Origin: Planctomycetota bacterium
GTDB taxonomy: Bacteria > Planctomycetota > Phycisphaerae > Phycisphaerales > UBA1924
Assembly: GCA_039819165.1 (NCBI GenBank)
Contig: JBCBSM010000001.1
Location: 2,170,001-2,234,000 of the forward strand
Direction: 5' to 3'
DNA length: 64,000 nt
Below, piece after piece: positions 16,728 through 25,293 of the stretch. The position numbers and the translations under genes are program-made. Under the pieces are notes generated by a model that was not told where the DNA came from, searched no databases, and saw only the letters and a program-made list of their open reading frames with translations. Every line of letters begins with the position of its first letter. The stretch's first letter is position 1.

Positions 16728-17210
16728 CTACCCGCCGATGGTGATCTCGAACTGCTTCTCGAGCTCGTCGGGGTCGCCCACGTTCCAGCCCGCGAGGGTG
16801 CCGTCGATGAAGCGGAAGTAGACCGGCTGGTCCTCAATGTAGCCGTAGCTGCTGGTGCCGAAGCGGTAGACGCGGCGGTCGCGGACCTCGTAGAGCTGGA
16901 CCTGCGAGCCGGCGTCCATCTCGCGGGAGTCGCGGAAGATGGCCTCGGGGAAGACGTGGCGGAACTCGTCGACGGTGGTCTCGGGGCCCAGCAGCGAGAC
17001 GCGCTCGATCTCGGCCACGCCGAAGCCCGGCACGTCGGCCTGCGAGCGGACGACGATGGCGTCGCTCCGCTCGTGCACGCCGAGGCGGACGCGGTCCTCG
17101 TTCTTCTTGCCAGCGGTGTTGCCGATGGCCACGACGCAGCCCGCGGAGCCCAGGCTGATGGCGGCGAGGGCGGCGATCGAGGCCGCACGCGTGATTCGGG
17201 AGGGGAGCAT
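16728..17210 (-). CDS. Hypothetical lipoprotein
   Basis: 160 residues. ATG 17210 follows AAAGGA. A lipoprotein signal peptide ends in GSAGC (Cys 25). The mature domain of about 130 residues is beta-rich (AIVVRSQADVPGFGVAEIER, VQLYEVRDRRVYRFGTSSYG, YFRFIDGTLAGWNVG). The last part, a strand with a Gly-Trp turn, is reminiscent of small outer-membrane assembly lipoproteins such as SmpA/OmlA or of similar beta-sheet modules, but I cannot assign a family. It is downstream of the ABC permease on the same strand but separated by 191 bp, so it probably has its own promoter. Confidence 0.72.
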   Translation of the reverse strand: MLPSRITRAASIAALAAISLGSAGCVVAIGNTAGKKNEDRVRLGVHERSDAIVVRSQADVPGFGVAEIERVSLLGPETTVDEFRHVFPEAIFRDSREMDAGSQVQLYEVRDRRVYRFGTSSYGYIEDQPVYFRFIDGTLAGWNVGDPDELEKQFEITIGG

Positions 17211-17401
17211 CTCGGGTCCTTTCTCGTTCGGGCCGGTCTTTCGGGCCGTGCAACGCGAGACGGTCCGCGCGGCCCCCGGCGGGTTCTCCTGACCTTCTTA
17301 GGGAATACTAACCCCGGCGTTGCACCGTGACGCTCCGTCGGGCCGCGACGGGGTCGATCATGATTTTCAAGTCTTGAATTTGCAGAGCTTTAGGATGCTA
17401 T
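17211..17401. promoter_or_regulatory. Promoter region of the lipoprotein gene, with a palindrome
   Basis: On the minus strand a TAGTAT hexamer (17305-17310) could be the -10 element for the lipoprotein. Farther upstream, TTCAAGTCTTGAA at 17366-17378 is a perfect 6+1+6 palindrome in a locally AT-rich patch that starts just after the permease stop. An operator is possible. There is no T-run that would make it a terminator. Confidence 0.4.
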
Positions 17402-19162
17402 CTACACACGGAAGATCGCGCCAAGCTTGCGCCCAAGGAGGATGCTCGCGCCCACGAGGGTGACCGTGAGCAGGGCCATGCCCCACACGCCCATGGCGCT
17501 GGCGATGTACGGGCCGTCGCCCTGGCGGTTGGTGAAGGCGTAGATCGCCCGGGTGATCGGCCAGTCGTCCTGCTTCTGGGCGAGGATGAGCGAGTCGGAC
17601 ACCTCGAGCATGCTAAAGGCGAACACGAGCAGCCCGCCGGCGATGATGTTGGCCAGGATCAGCGGGATGGTGATGCTGCGGATGGCGCGGAGCCGCGTGG
17701 CGCCGTGGATCATCGCGGCCTCCTCGAGCTCCTCGCTGGTCTGCTCCAGCCCCGCAACGACCGACCGCACGATGTAGGGCAGCCGGCGGACGGCGTAGGC
17801 CAGCACCAGCAGCGGGATGGGGTTGGGATCGACGCCGATGACCGAGACCACGCCCTCGAGGGGCGCGCCGATGCCCGTGCCGCCCAGCTCGCCGCGGAAG
17901 GGCCACGCCAGGCTCATCGCCACGAAGCCGAACGCCATGACCAGCCCGGGCACCGCCAGCGGCAGCATGCACAGCGTGTCGAGCACGCTCCGCCCCAGCA
18001 CCCGCGTCCGCACCAGGATGTAGCCCACGACGATGCCGATGCTGACGCACAGCACGACCGCCATGGCCGAGTAAACCAGGCTGTTGGTGATGGATCGCAG
18101 CGCGGTGTCGCCACCCAGCGCCACGCCGTAGTGCGCCAGCGTCCACGAGGTGGGCAGCGCCGTCTGGTACCACTGGCCCACGCCGCTGACGCTGACGAGC
18201 ACGACGCCGATGTGCGGCGCGACGGCCAGCACCGTCACCACCAGGAACAGCAGCGTCGCGGCCCAGCCCCGCGCGCCGCGGAGGGGCACCTCGCTGGAGG
18301 CCCGCGTCGCCCGCGTCTGGAGCGCGTAGCCCCGCCGGCCGAAGAGCACCTTGCCCAGCGCGTACGCCGCCAGCGAGGCCGCGAGCATCACGAAGGTCAA
18401 CGCATAGGGCTGGCGGGACTGCTCGACCTCGGATAGCCCCTTGAAGATCTGGACGGCCGTCACGCGGTCGTAGTCGAAGATCAGCGGCGTGCCCAGCTCG
18501 GTGAAGGCCCAGATGAAGACGATGGTGCCACCCGCGAACAGGCCCGGGCGGATCAGCGGCAGCGTCACCCGCGTGAACCGCCGCCACGGGCCAGCGCCGA
18601 GGTTCTCGGCCGCCTCGTTCATGGCGGGATCGAGGTTGGCCAGCGCCGCCGTCGCGTTGAGGTACAGGATGGGATAGAGGTGCAGCGCCTGCACCACGAT
18701 GACGCCGATCGCCTTGGCATCGCCCAGCACGTCGAATTCGGTGCCCAGGAGGCTGTTGAGCATGCCCTCCCGGCCGACGATCGCCCGGAAGCCGATGGCC
18801 CCGACGAAGGGCGGCAGGATGAGCGGCACGAGGATGGCGCTGCTGAACAGGCCCTTGAGCGGGAAGCGGTGCCGCGCGGCCAGCAGCGCCAGCGGCAGGG
18901 CGATCGCGGCGCTCAGCAGCGTGGTGAACACCGCGATCCAGAAGGCGTTGAACAGCCCCTCGCGGGTCACCGGATCGCGGAACACGCGGGCCACGTGCGC
19001 CAGCGTCCACGCGTCTCCGCTGAGCACGCCCGCGCCGGTGTCGGCCTCGAACCCGCCTCGGATCGTCAGCCCGATGGGGTAGAGCAGCGCCACCGCCAGG
19101 AAGGCGATGAGCGCGAGCGCGAGGGCCTGCTCGCCCGCGCGGCGGAGGGTCAGCGCGTGCAC
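17402..19162 (-). CDS. Fused ABC transporter permease of the FbpB/ThiP type
   Basis: 586 residues with about 12 transmembrane helices in two halves, each a binding-protein-dependent permease domain. The two EAA loops that contact the ATPase are visible: EAAENLGAGPWRRFTRVTLP and EAAMIHGATRLRAIRSITIP. Double-length permeases of this kind serve ferric iron (FbpB, SfuB), thiamine (ThiP) or phosphonate import; the substrate cannot be told from the sequence. No ATPase or binding-protein gene is adjacent. The GTG start at 19162 lies one base after the stop of the upstream M16-like gene, so the two are almost certainly translated from one mRNA. Confidence 0.88.
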   Translation of the reverse strand: MHALTLRRAGEQALALALIAFLAVALLYPIGLTIRGGFEADTGAGVLSGDAWTLAHVARVFRDPVTREGLFNAFWIAVFTTLLSAAIALPLALLAARHRFPLKGLFSSAILVPLILPPFVGAIGFRAIVGREGMLNSLLGTEFDVLGDAKAIGVIVVQALHLYPILYLNATAALANLDPAMNEAAENLGAGPWRRFTRVTLPLIRPGLFAGGTIVFIWAFTELGTPLIFDYDRVTAVQIFKGLSEVEQSRQPYALTFVMLAASLAAYALGKVLFGRRGYALQTRATRASSEVPLRGARGWAATLLFLVVTVLAVAPHIGVVLVSVSGVGQWYQTALPTSWTLAHYGVALGGDTALRSITNSLVYSAMAVVLCVSIGIVVGYILVRTRVLGRSVLDTLCMLPLAVPGLVMAFGFVAMSLAWPFRGELGGTGIGAPLEGVVSVIGVDPNPIPLLVLAYAVRRLPYIVRSVVAGLEQTSEELEEAAMIHGATRLRAIRSITIPLILANIIAGGLLVFAFSMLEVSDSLILAQKQDDWPITRAIYAFTNRQGDGPYIASAMGVWGMALLTVTLVGASILLGRKLGAIFRV

Positions 19163-19163
19163 G

Positions 19164-20402
19164 TCACGCCCCGGCCGCCACGGGCGTGGGCCCGAGCGTC
19201 AGCACCGTCTGCCGTCCGCGGTCGAAGCCGGCCAGGTGGGCCCGCAGCTCGTCGAGCGTCACCCGCTCGATCTCGGCGACGCGTTCCTCGAGCGTGCGGC
19301 AGCGGCCGAGCTTGCGGTAGTCGTTGGCGAGCGCCGCGGCGCGGGCCCCCGTGCTCTCGCCGCCGAAGACCAGCCGGCTCTTCAGCCCGATGCGGGCGCG
19401 GGCGAACTCCTCGGGCGTCGGCGCGCCCGCGTCGGTGGCGATGCGGTCCAGCTCGGCCTGGAGCACCTCGAGCGATTCGGCCGCGCGCTCGGGCGTGGTG
19501 CCCACGTAGGCGGTCAGCCAGCCCTCGGGCGTCTCGGGGGTGTAGCCCGCGCTGACGGCGTAGCAGAGCCCCCGCTTCTCGCGGACCTCGGTGAACAGAC
19601 GCCCCGACATCCCGCCCGACAGCACGCCGGCCGCCAGCCGCTCGCAGGCAGCGGCGCTGGTCCCGTCGGCGGGCGCATCCCGCATCAGGTAGACCTGCAC
19701 CTGGGCGCCGCCATCCTCTATATGCGACGCGCCCCGCGGGCCATCCTGGCCGGGCGGCGGCGGCTCCGCATCGCCCGCCCAGCCCTCGGTCGCGGCGTCG
19801 AGTGCCCGCTCGGCCCGATCGGCGTCGACGTCGCCCGCCAGCGCGATGATGCTGCCCCCCGGCACGTACCTCGCCCGATGGAACGCAACCGCGTCGCCGT
19901 GCGTGGCGGCGCGGAGGCCCTCGAGCGTGCCCAGCGTTGATCGGCCGAACGCCTCCGGCAGGTGGCGGGCGGCGACCTCGATGCTCGCCCGCATCTGCGG
20001 GTCGTCGGCCAGCCCCTCCACGTCCTGGATCGCCAGGCTCTGCGCGGGCGCGAAGTCGGCGGCGTCCAGGGCCGGCCGCAGCAGCGCATCGGCCAGCAAC
20101 GGGACGGCGTGCTCCAGGTCCGCGCCCACGAAGGTCGCCGAGAGCCGGCTGGTCCGCACGCCGGCGTCGACGGATCGCTCCACGCCCGCGCGATCGAGGG
20201 CGTCGGCCTGGGCCCGCGAGTCCCGCCCGCCCGCGCCACGCTGGACCAGCTCCGCGACGATGCCCGCGATGCCCAGGCGATCCTCGGGCTCGGCCGACAC
20301 GCCGGCGGGCAGCACCCAGTTGAGCGCACACGAGCGCACGCCGGCCATCGGCTGCACGAGCAGCGTGGCGCCGCAGGCGAGATCTCGGACCTCGATGGCC
20401 AT
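19164..20402 (-). CDS. M16-family peptidase-like protein lacking the zinc motif
   Basis: 412 residues. The fold is that of the M16 (pitrilysin/insulinase) family: an N-terminal domain with the pattern VRSCALNWVLPAGVSAEPE and a C-terminal domain with the conserved LFTEVREKRGLCYAVSAGY. The catalytic HxxEH should lie near residue 48, but the sequence there is GIAGIVAELVQRGAGG, with neither His. It is therefore probably a non-catalytic homologue, as found in two-subunit M16 enzymes, yet no active partner is adjacent. The ATG at 20402 has no strong ribosome site. It is immediately upstream of the iron-type permease. Confidence 0.85.
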   Translation of the reverse strand: MAIEVRDLACGATLLVQPMAGVRSCALNWVLPAGVSAEPEDRLGIAGIVAELVQRGAGGRDSRAQADALDRAGVERSVDAGVRTSRLSATFVGADLEHAVPLLADALLRPALDAADFAPAQSLAIQDVEGLADDPQMRASIEVAARHLPEAFGRSTLGTLEGLRAATHGDAVAFHRARYVPGGSIIALAGDVDADRAERALDAATEGWAGDAEPPPPGQDGPRGASHIEDGGAQVQVYLMRDAPADGTSAAACERLAAGVLSGGMSGRLFTEVREKRGLCYAVSAGYTPETPEGWLTAYVGTTPERAAESLEVLQAELDRIATDAGAPTPEEFARARIGLKSRLVFGGESTGARAAALANDYRKLGRCRTLEERVAEIERVTLDELRAHLAGFDRGRQTVLTLGPTPVAAGA

Positions 20403-20544
20403 CGGTGGGCGCAGTTTAGCGGACTCGACATCCGCCGGCGGGCGCCCCACGACTCGCCCGATCCGCCCAGCCGCACGCCCCGGGCCCATCCGCGACCCGC
20501 GGGCCGCACCCCGCCGTGTCGTCCGCCGAAGACGAGGTGGCACC

Positions 20545-21342
20545 ATGCAGCAGCGGCACGGACAAGGCATGCGACGCATCGTGGACGCCCTGGCGATGGG
20601 GCTCTGCGTCGTCGTGCTCGTGCTCGCGCTCGTCGGCTGGGCCCGCACCGACACCACCGCGACGCGGTCGGCCCAGACGCTGCTCGCACTCGATCGCTTC
20701 CACACCGTGCTCAAGCTGCAGGCCAACACGCCGGGCGTGGAGGTCAACGGCCGCGGGTGGCCCATCACGGTCGAGGCATGGTGGTTCGGCAAGGAGCCGC
20801 CCCGCAACCAACTGCTCAGCGGCGATCGGCCCTGGGTCGAGATCGCACCCATCGAGCACGCCGATCGCATGCATCCGGACGATCCGGTGGCCTTCGATGA
20901 GGACGGCGTGAAGCCTGCGAGCTTCTGGTACAACCCATACCGCGGCGTCGTTCGCGCAAGAGTTGCGCCCCAGATCAACGCCGAGGCCACGCTGCTGCTG
21001 TACAACGAGGTCAACGACGTGGCATTGGTGTCGCTCTCGCGCGACGCCGAGATGCGGCGCGAGCAGGCGGCGCTCGACGAGGCGTCGCAGCTCCGCGAGA
21101 TGGCCGACCGCGTGCGCGAGCTGGCCGAAACCACCGGCGCCATCTCCACAAGCGACAGCATGGTGCGCGTGCGTCGCGCAGACGGCGAGGACGACACCGA
21201 GGGCGCCGAAACGCCCCCTCAGGCGCCGCAGGGGCCGGTTTCGGACCCATCCGGCGACGGCGACGCGCCGGCCGATACGCCCGCGTCGGGCGGCGAAACG
21301 ACGGTTGATCCCGAGCCAGCACGCGCGGCGCCGCCGGCGTAG
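20545..21342 (+). CDS. Hypothetical membrane-anchored protein
   Basis: 265 residues. ATG 20545 is preceded by GAGGTGG at 5 nt. One N-terminal transmembrane helix (about 13-32, VDALAMGLCVVVLVLALVGW) anchors a domain with conserved-looking aromatic segments (PITVEAWWFGKEPP, ASFWYNPYRGVVRARV). A predicted coiled coil follows (about 165-200, REQAALDEASQLREMADRVR), and the tail is acidic and Pro-rich. The family is not recognised. It is divergent from the M16-like gene and ends before the long leader of the histone-like gene. Confidence 0.75.
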   Translation: MQQRHGQGMRRIVDALAMGLCVVVLVLALVGWARTDTTATRSAQTLLALDRFHTVLKLQANTPGVEVNGRGWPITVEAWWFGKEPPRNQLLSGDRPWVEIAPIEHADRMHPDDPVAFDEDGVKPASFWYNPYRGVVRARVAPQINAEATLLLYNEVNDVALVSLSRDAEMRREQAALDEASQLREMADRVRELAETTGAISTSDSMVRVRRADGEDDTEGAETPPQAPQGPVSDPSGDGDAPADTPASGGETTVDPEPARAAPPA

Positions 21343-21668
21343 CCGATCACGATCGCGGTGCGCGGCGCGCGTGTGATGGAGGCGCGCCGCACCTCGCACA
21401 ACGCACTCGAAATGGTGCTCGTGCGCGTTCTTGCGCGCGGCCGACGGGTGCGTCGCAGACGCTCGAGCGCACGTCGCGCGCGTGGTGCGTCATCGCGAAT
21501 GTCTTCCAAAAAATGTGGATTGCGCGTGAACATCCAGTAGACTACTCAAGCTGCATGGGTAACAGATCCGATACTCGCAGCGCGCGCTAGTCAATGCGGA
21601 GTGCCCGGATCGCGAATTCGGCGCGCGTTGTGGAAGGCGACACCGGGCACGAAAGCAGGAGCTCGCTC
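21343..21668. promoter_or_regulatory. Long leader/promoter region of the histone-like gene
   Basis: This 326-bp stretch has no convincing gene. The first part is rich in GCGC runs. From 21497 the composition becomes AT-richer, with an A6 run near 21508-21513, and TAGACT at 21538-21543 is a good -10 candidate for the downstream gene. AGGAG just before 21669 is the ribosome site. The A-tract could bend the promoter; this is inference. Confidence 0.35.
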
Positions 21669-22058
21669 ATGGCGAAGAAAGCCGCGAGGAAGAAGGCCAC
21701 CCGCCGGAAGGTCGCCAAGAAGGCGACGCGGAAGAAGGCCGCTCGCAAGACCACTCGCAAGGCCGGCGCCCGGCGCACCACGCGGGCCGCCAGCACCCGC
21801 AAGAAGGCCGCCAAGAAGACCACTCGCAAGAAGGCGACCCGCAAGAAGGCCGCCAAGAAGACCGCCCGCAAGAAGGCGACCCGCAAGAAGGCCACACGCC
21901 GCAAGGTCGCCAAGAAGGCAACCCGCAAGAAGGCGACCCGCAAGAAGGCCGCCAAGAAGACCGCCCGCAAGAAGGCGACCCGCAAGAAGGCCACACGCCG
22001 CAAGGTCGCCAAGAAGGCAACCCGCAAGAAGGCCAAGCGCCGCACCGTCCGCCGGTAG
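21669..22058 (+). CDS. Histone H1-like Lys/Ala/Arg-rich nucleoid protein
   Basis: 129 residues made almost only of Lys, Ala, Arg and Thr, arranged in KKA, RKKA and ATRKK units (for example KKATRKKAAKKTARKKAT). Such proteins resemble the C-terminal tail of eukaryotic histone H1 and the bacterial HC1/AlgP-type tails, which bind and condense DNA without a folded domain. The ATG at 21669 is preceded by AGGAG. The gene contains an exact 99-bp tandem duplication (33 codons), so its length may vary between strains. It stands alone, followed by a hairpin terminator. There is no globular domain. Confidence 0.85.
   Translation: MAKKAARKKATRRKVAKKATRKKAARKTTRKAGARRTTRAASTRKKAAKKTTRKKATRKKAAKKTARKKATRKKATRRKVAKKATRKKATRKKAAKKTARKKATRKKATRRKVAKKATRKKAKRRTVRR
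21825..22022 (+). repeat. Perfect 99-bp tandem duplication inside the histone-like gene
   Basis: Bases 21825-21923 and 21924-22022 are identical by direct comparison, and 99 bp is 33 codons, so the frame is kept. Sequence before and after the block is similar but not identical (actcgcaag against acccgcaag). Identity at synonymous positions points to a recent duplication or ongoing recombination. Confidence 0.85.
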
Positions 22059-22070
22059 GCCGGACCCCGC

Positions 22071-22099
22071 GAACAGGCCTTCATGAACAGGCCTTCGTG
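22071..22099 (+). repeat. Short direct repeat after the histone-like gene
   Basis: GAACAGGCCTTC occurs at 22071-22082 and again at 22085-22096, a 14-bp period. The following bases (ATG and GTG) differ by one. It is non-coding, with no known role. Confidence 0.5.
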
Positions 22100-22119
22100 G
22101 AACAACCCATGACGACTCG

Positions 22120-22152
22120 GCGGCGAGCCGGCTAACGCCAGCTCGCCGCTTT
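22120..22152 (+). terminator. Hairpin terminator of the histone-like gene
   Basis: GCGGCGAGC (22120-22128) pairs with GCTCGCCGC (22141-22149), a 9-bp stem around a 12-nt loop, followed by TTT. It lies 62 nt after the stop. Confidence 0.55.
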
Positions 22153-22192
22153 GCCGCGCGCCCGGGGCCGCCGCCGCCGCAACAATCCCGCC

Positions 22193-22828
22193 ATGGCGAG
22201 CGAGGACACCCACGCGCGGGCGCGGCTGATGGCCCATCTCGACGGCTGGCTTGTCTGCGACGCCGGCGTCGAACGGACCCGCCTGGTCGTGGCCGAGGCG
22301 GGCGACGCGGTGGTCCTGCCCCTGCACGCCGACCTGGCCGACGCCGGCGGCTGGTCCTACGCCGCCCCGCAGGAGATGGATCCGGCGATCGAGCTGGCGC
22401 TGGTGCCGGAGGAATCCACCGACGCGGGCGAGCCAATCGACGCTCGGGAGATCGAGGCCGACCGCTGGCTGGCCTACCACGGCGAGACCCCGCCCCGCTG
22501 CCGGCTCGTCGCGCTCGCCATCGACTTCGCGCGGTTCCGCAGCAATGGCACCACCCACGTCGCGGAGGGCGCGGGCGTGCTCACGGCCAACCCACTTGGG
22601 GCCGCGCTGCCCGCACTGTGCGCGCAGCTGAACTTCGACCCCGACCGGCTGCGCGCGGCGTGCGATCGGCTGGCGGGCGTCGCGCCCGAGCGACCCGTCG
22701 CCGTCGGCGTCGACGAGCTGGGCGTGCACGTCCGCGCCGCCTTCGACGTGCTGCGGCTTGCCTTCGAGGAGCCGGTGGCCGACGAGGCGCGCGCCCGCGT
22801 CGCGATCGAGGCGATGCTCGATGGCTGA
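22193..22828 (+). CDS. Conserved-looking protein of unknown function, coupled to an amidohydrolase
   Basis: 211 residues from ATG 22193. There is no Shine-Dalgarno; the upstream AACAAT at a 6-nt distance is a near match to the TANNNT element described for other genes here. The sequence begins ARLMAHLDGWLVCDAG, continues with strands (RLVVAEAGDAVVLPLHADL) and ends in an acidic helical region. It has no signal peptide or membrane helix, so it should be cytoplasmic. The fold could be a split-barrel or similar, but no motif identifies a family. Its stop overlaps the start of the amidohydrolase by 8 bp, which suggests that the two products work together. Confidence 0.7.
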   Translation: MASEDTHARARLMAHLDGWLVCDAGVERTRLVVAEAGDAVVLPLHADLADAGGWSYAAPQEMDPAIELALVPEESTDAGEPIDAREIEADRWLAYHGETPPRCRLVALAIDFARFRSNGTTHVAEGAGVLTANPLGAALPALCAQLNFDPDRLRAACDRLAGVAPERPVAVGVDELGVHVRAAFDVLRLAFEEPVADEARARVAIEAMLDG

Positions 22829-24062
22829 GCGACCCGCGCGGCTGCGGGAGGCGCACGCGCACGTCTACGCGCACGGCCGGGCGATGCGGATGGTCCAGCT
22901 AGCAGGCTGCCGCAGCGCGTTGGAGATGCTCGATCTCATCCGCGATGGCGTCCGCGCGCAGCGGGGCGCAGTGCTCGCGCACGGCGCACGGCCCGAGGCC
23001 TGGGATCCGCCGGGTTGGCCCTCGCTCGACCAGCTGGATGCGGTCTCCGGGGGTGCGCCGGTGGCCGCCTGGTGCTTCGACTATCACGCACTGGTCGCGA
23101 GCACGGCCGCGCTCGAGCTCGCCGGATTCCGGAGCGACACGCCCGATACGCCCAACGGACGGATCGGGCGAGACGACCGCGGGCGTCTCACCGGCGTGCT
23201 GTACGAGTCGGCGGCCGGCATCGCGTGGGATGCCCTGGAGCCCCGAGAGGTTGGCATCGGCGACCTCACCGAGGCCATGATCGCGCTGCACGCCGCCGGG
23301 TTCGCCGAGGTGCACGACCTCAAGTCGCAGGTGGATCTGGGCAGCGCGATGCGCGGCACCGGCCTGAACCAGGCCACCTGGGTGCTGTACCCGCTCGTCG
23401 AGGACCTGCCCCGCCTGATCGAATCGCGCGACGAATGGAGCACCGACGCCATCCGCCTGGGAGGCGGCAAGATCTTCGTCGACGGCACGCTCAATTCGCG
23501 CACCGCGTGGATGCTGCATCCCTTCGCGGACGGGCACGCGGAGCACCCCAGCGGCATGCGGCTGATGAGCGATGCCCACATCGACGACGCCATCCGCCAA
23601 TGCGCCGCCCACGGCCTCCAGCTCGCGGCCCACGCCATCGGCGATGCCGCGGTCCGCGCCGTGCTCGACGCCACCGAGCGGGTCCGCCCGCCCCGCGGCG
23701 CCGTGCGCATCGAGCACGCCGAGCTGATCGACGCCGCCGACGTGCCCCGCTTCGCCGACCTCGGCGTCCTCGCCAGCGTGCAGCCGTGCCACCTTCTCTA
23801 CGACATCGAGGCCCTGAGGCGGGCCTGCCCCGATCGCCTCGATCGCGTCCTGCCGCTGCGGGAGCTGATCGACGCCGGCCTGGCGCCGGGGCGGGAGCTG
23901 CTCTTCGGCTCGGATACGCCCATCGTGAGGCCGGATCCGGAGGATTCGATCCTGGCGGCGACCCGCCGGGCCCGGGCGGACATGGCCGCGACCGAGGCCA
24001 TCGCCCCCGCACAAGCGATCTCCGAGGGCGAGGCCTGGGGCTGCTTCGACGCCGATGCCTAG
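22821..24062 (+). CDS. YtcJ-like metal-dependent amidohydrolase
   Basis: 413 residues. Belongs to the amidohydrolase superfamily (Amidohydro_3, YtcJ type). Visible motifs are HAH near residue 12, KIFVDGTLNSRTAWMLHPF (usual VFADGALGSRTA), the metal-ligand His in LAAHAIGDAAV, IEHAELI, the ASVQPCHL segment and the metal Asp in LFGSDTPIV. The family usually has a beta-sandwich of 50-60 residues before HxH; here HxH comes almost at once, so the sandwich is largely missing. ATG 22821 overlaps the upstream gene. Likely an amide or carbamate hydrolase with an unknown substrate. Confidence 0.87.
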   Translation: MAERPARLREAHAHVYAHGRAMRMVQLAGCRSALEMLDLIRDGVRAQRGAVLAHGARPEAWDPPGWPSLDQLDAVSGGAPVAAWCFDYHALVASTAALELAGFRSDTPDTPNGRIGRDDRGRLTGVLYESAAGIAWDALEPREVGIGDLTEAMIALHAAGFAEVHDLKSQVDLGSAMRGTGLNQATWVLYPLVEDLPRLIESRDEWSTDAIRLGGGKIFVDGTLNSRTAWMLHPFADGHAEHPSGMRLMSDAHIDDAIRQCAAHGLQLAAHAIGDAAVRAVLDATERVRPPRGAVRIEHAELIDAADVPRFADLGVLASVQPCHLLYDIEALRRACPDRLDRVLPLRELIDAGLAPGRELLFGSDTPIVRPDPEDSILAATRRARADMAATEAIAPAQAISEGEAWGCFDADA

Positions 24063-24223
24063 CGGATCCCGACCCCGATCCCGAATCTAGGGTCTACCCC
24101 AACAAACTCCGCGGGAAGAACGGCGTATTTAGAACGGTTCCAATAAATGTAGAGGCGCGGAACAGGTCTGGAGGGCGGATCCGGCGACCGCACGCACGCA
24201 GCGAACTCTCTCTTTCTCCTTCG

Positions 24224-24260
24224 GGGGCGGGCCGAACTCCAAGGCGGCTCGCCCCTTTTT
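24224..24260 (+). terminator. Rho-independent terminator
   Basis: GGGGCGGGCC (24224-24233) pairs, with one mismatch, with GGCTCGCCCC (24246-24255) and is followed directly by TTTTT. It lies 160 nt after the amidohydrolase stop and before the phenylalanine hydroxylase gene. The preceding 24100-24220 is unusually AT-rich and non-coding. Confidence 0.7.
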
Positions 24261-24354
24261 CGTGCCGCCGCATCGCGGGCAGCGCAACGCCGTGGCGACG
24301 GCCGTGCGGCGTCCGCGAGTATCATGGAATGGTCCACGAACGCGGAGGGTGCGC

Positions 24355-25203
24355 ATGCGCGGCGACATCGAGTACAGCAAGGTCATCGACAGCGACGAGG
24401 CCCGCGAGGCCCAGGCAGCCGCCGACAAGGCCCCCTTCCAGCCCTCGGCCGACATCGACACCGAGAAGTTCTACATCACCCAGAACATGGACCTGTACAC
24501 CGACGAGAACCACGAGGTCTGGCGGACGCTCTTCGGCGAGCGGATGAAGACCCTCGAGCAGCAGGCGTCGACGGTCTTCCTCGACGGGATGCGGGCCATC
24601 GGCCTGCCGAGCGACAGCGTGCCCTCGGTCGCCACGATCAACGCCAACCTCGCGGCGCTCACCGGCTGGGCCAGCCGCCCGGTGCCGGGCTACCTGCCGG
24701 CCAAGGCCTTCTTCTCGTGCCTGGCGCACCGCCAGTTCCCCACCACGATCACGATCCGGCCCAAGCGGCTGATCAACTACCTGCCCGAGCCGGACATCTT
24801 CCACGACATCTTCGGCCACGTGCCGCTGCACGCCGACGACGTGTTCGCCGAGTTCCTGCAGACCTACGGCAAGGCCGCCCTGCACGCCGAGGACCCCGAG
24901 CACATCGAGCGGCTGGGCCGGCTGTTCTGGTTCACCGTCGAGTTCGGCCTGATCCGCGAGGGCGGCCGCACCAAGCTCTACGGCAGCGGCCTGATCAGCA
25001 GCCTGGGCGAGAGCGAGCACGCGCTGGCGAGCCCCAACGTGGACCGCCGGGACTTCGACCTGGACCTGGTGTGCGAGACGCCCTTCGAGATCGACCACTA
25101 CCAGCCGATCCTCTACGTGCTGGACAGCTTCGAGCAGCTCCGCGATGCGATGAACGAGTACGCCCAGCGGGTGATGAACGCGCGGAAGGGGCAGGCGGCG
25201 TAG
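24355..25203 (+). CDS. phhA: Phenylalanine 4-monooxygenase
   Basis: 282 residues. Converts phenylalanine to tyrosine with tetrahydropterin and O2. The iron facial triad is visible: FHDIFGHVPL (His 150 and His 155) and FTVEFGL (Glu 196). The pterin and substrate loop EPDIFHD and RPKRLINYLPEPD are as in bacterial PhhA. ATG 24355 is preceded by GGAGG. The length matches the catalytic-domain-only bacterial enzymes (about 260-300). Neither the pterin dehydratase phhB nor an aminotransferase is adjacent. A tryptophan or tyrosine hydroxylase is unlikely in this context, but substrate choice is by family. Confidence 0.93.
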   Translation: MRGDIEYSKVIDSDEAREAQAAADKAPFQPSADIDTEKFYITQNMDLYTDENHEVWRTLFGERMKTLEQQASTVFLDGMRAIGLPSDSVPSVATINANLAALTGWASRPVPGYLPAKAFFSCLAHRQFPTTITIRPKRLINYLPEPDIFHDIFGHVPLHADDVFAEFLQTYGKAALHAEDPEHIERLGRLFWFTVEFGLIREGGRTKLYGSGLISSLGESEHALASPNVDRRDFDLDLVCETPFEIDHYQPILYVLDSFEQLRDAMNEYAQRVMNARKGQAA

Positions 25204-25293
25204 CTCTTGACGAACCGTCGTCGTGAGGCGGGAGACAAGCCCGGGATCGTCATCACCGAGTATCCCTGGCCCCACGCTTGCGCGAGGGTTCGT

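Noticed and set aside
21825-22022. The repeat block as a CRISPR-like or other array
   Set aside because: The units are adjacent, without spacers, and in frame inside a coding sequence.
21587-22729. A 380-codon minus-strand frame rich in Leu, Phe, Arg and Ala repeats
   Set aside because: It is the antisense shadow of the histone-like repeats; the regularity comes from the AAG codons of the plus-strand gene.
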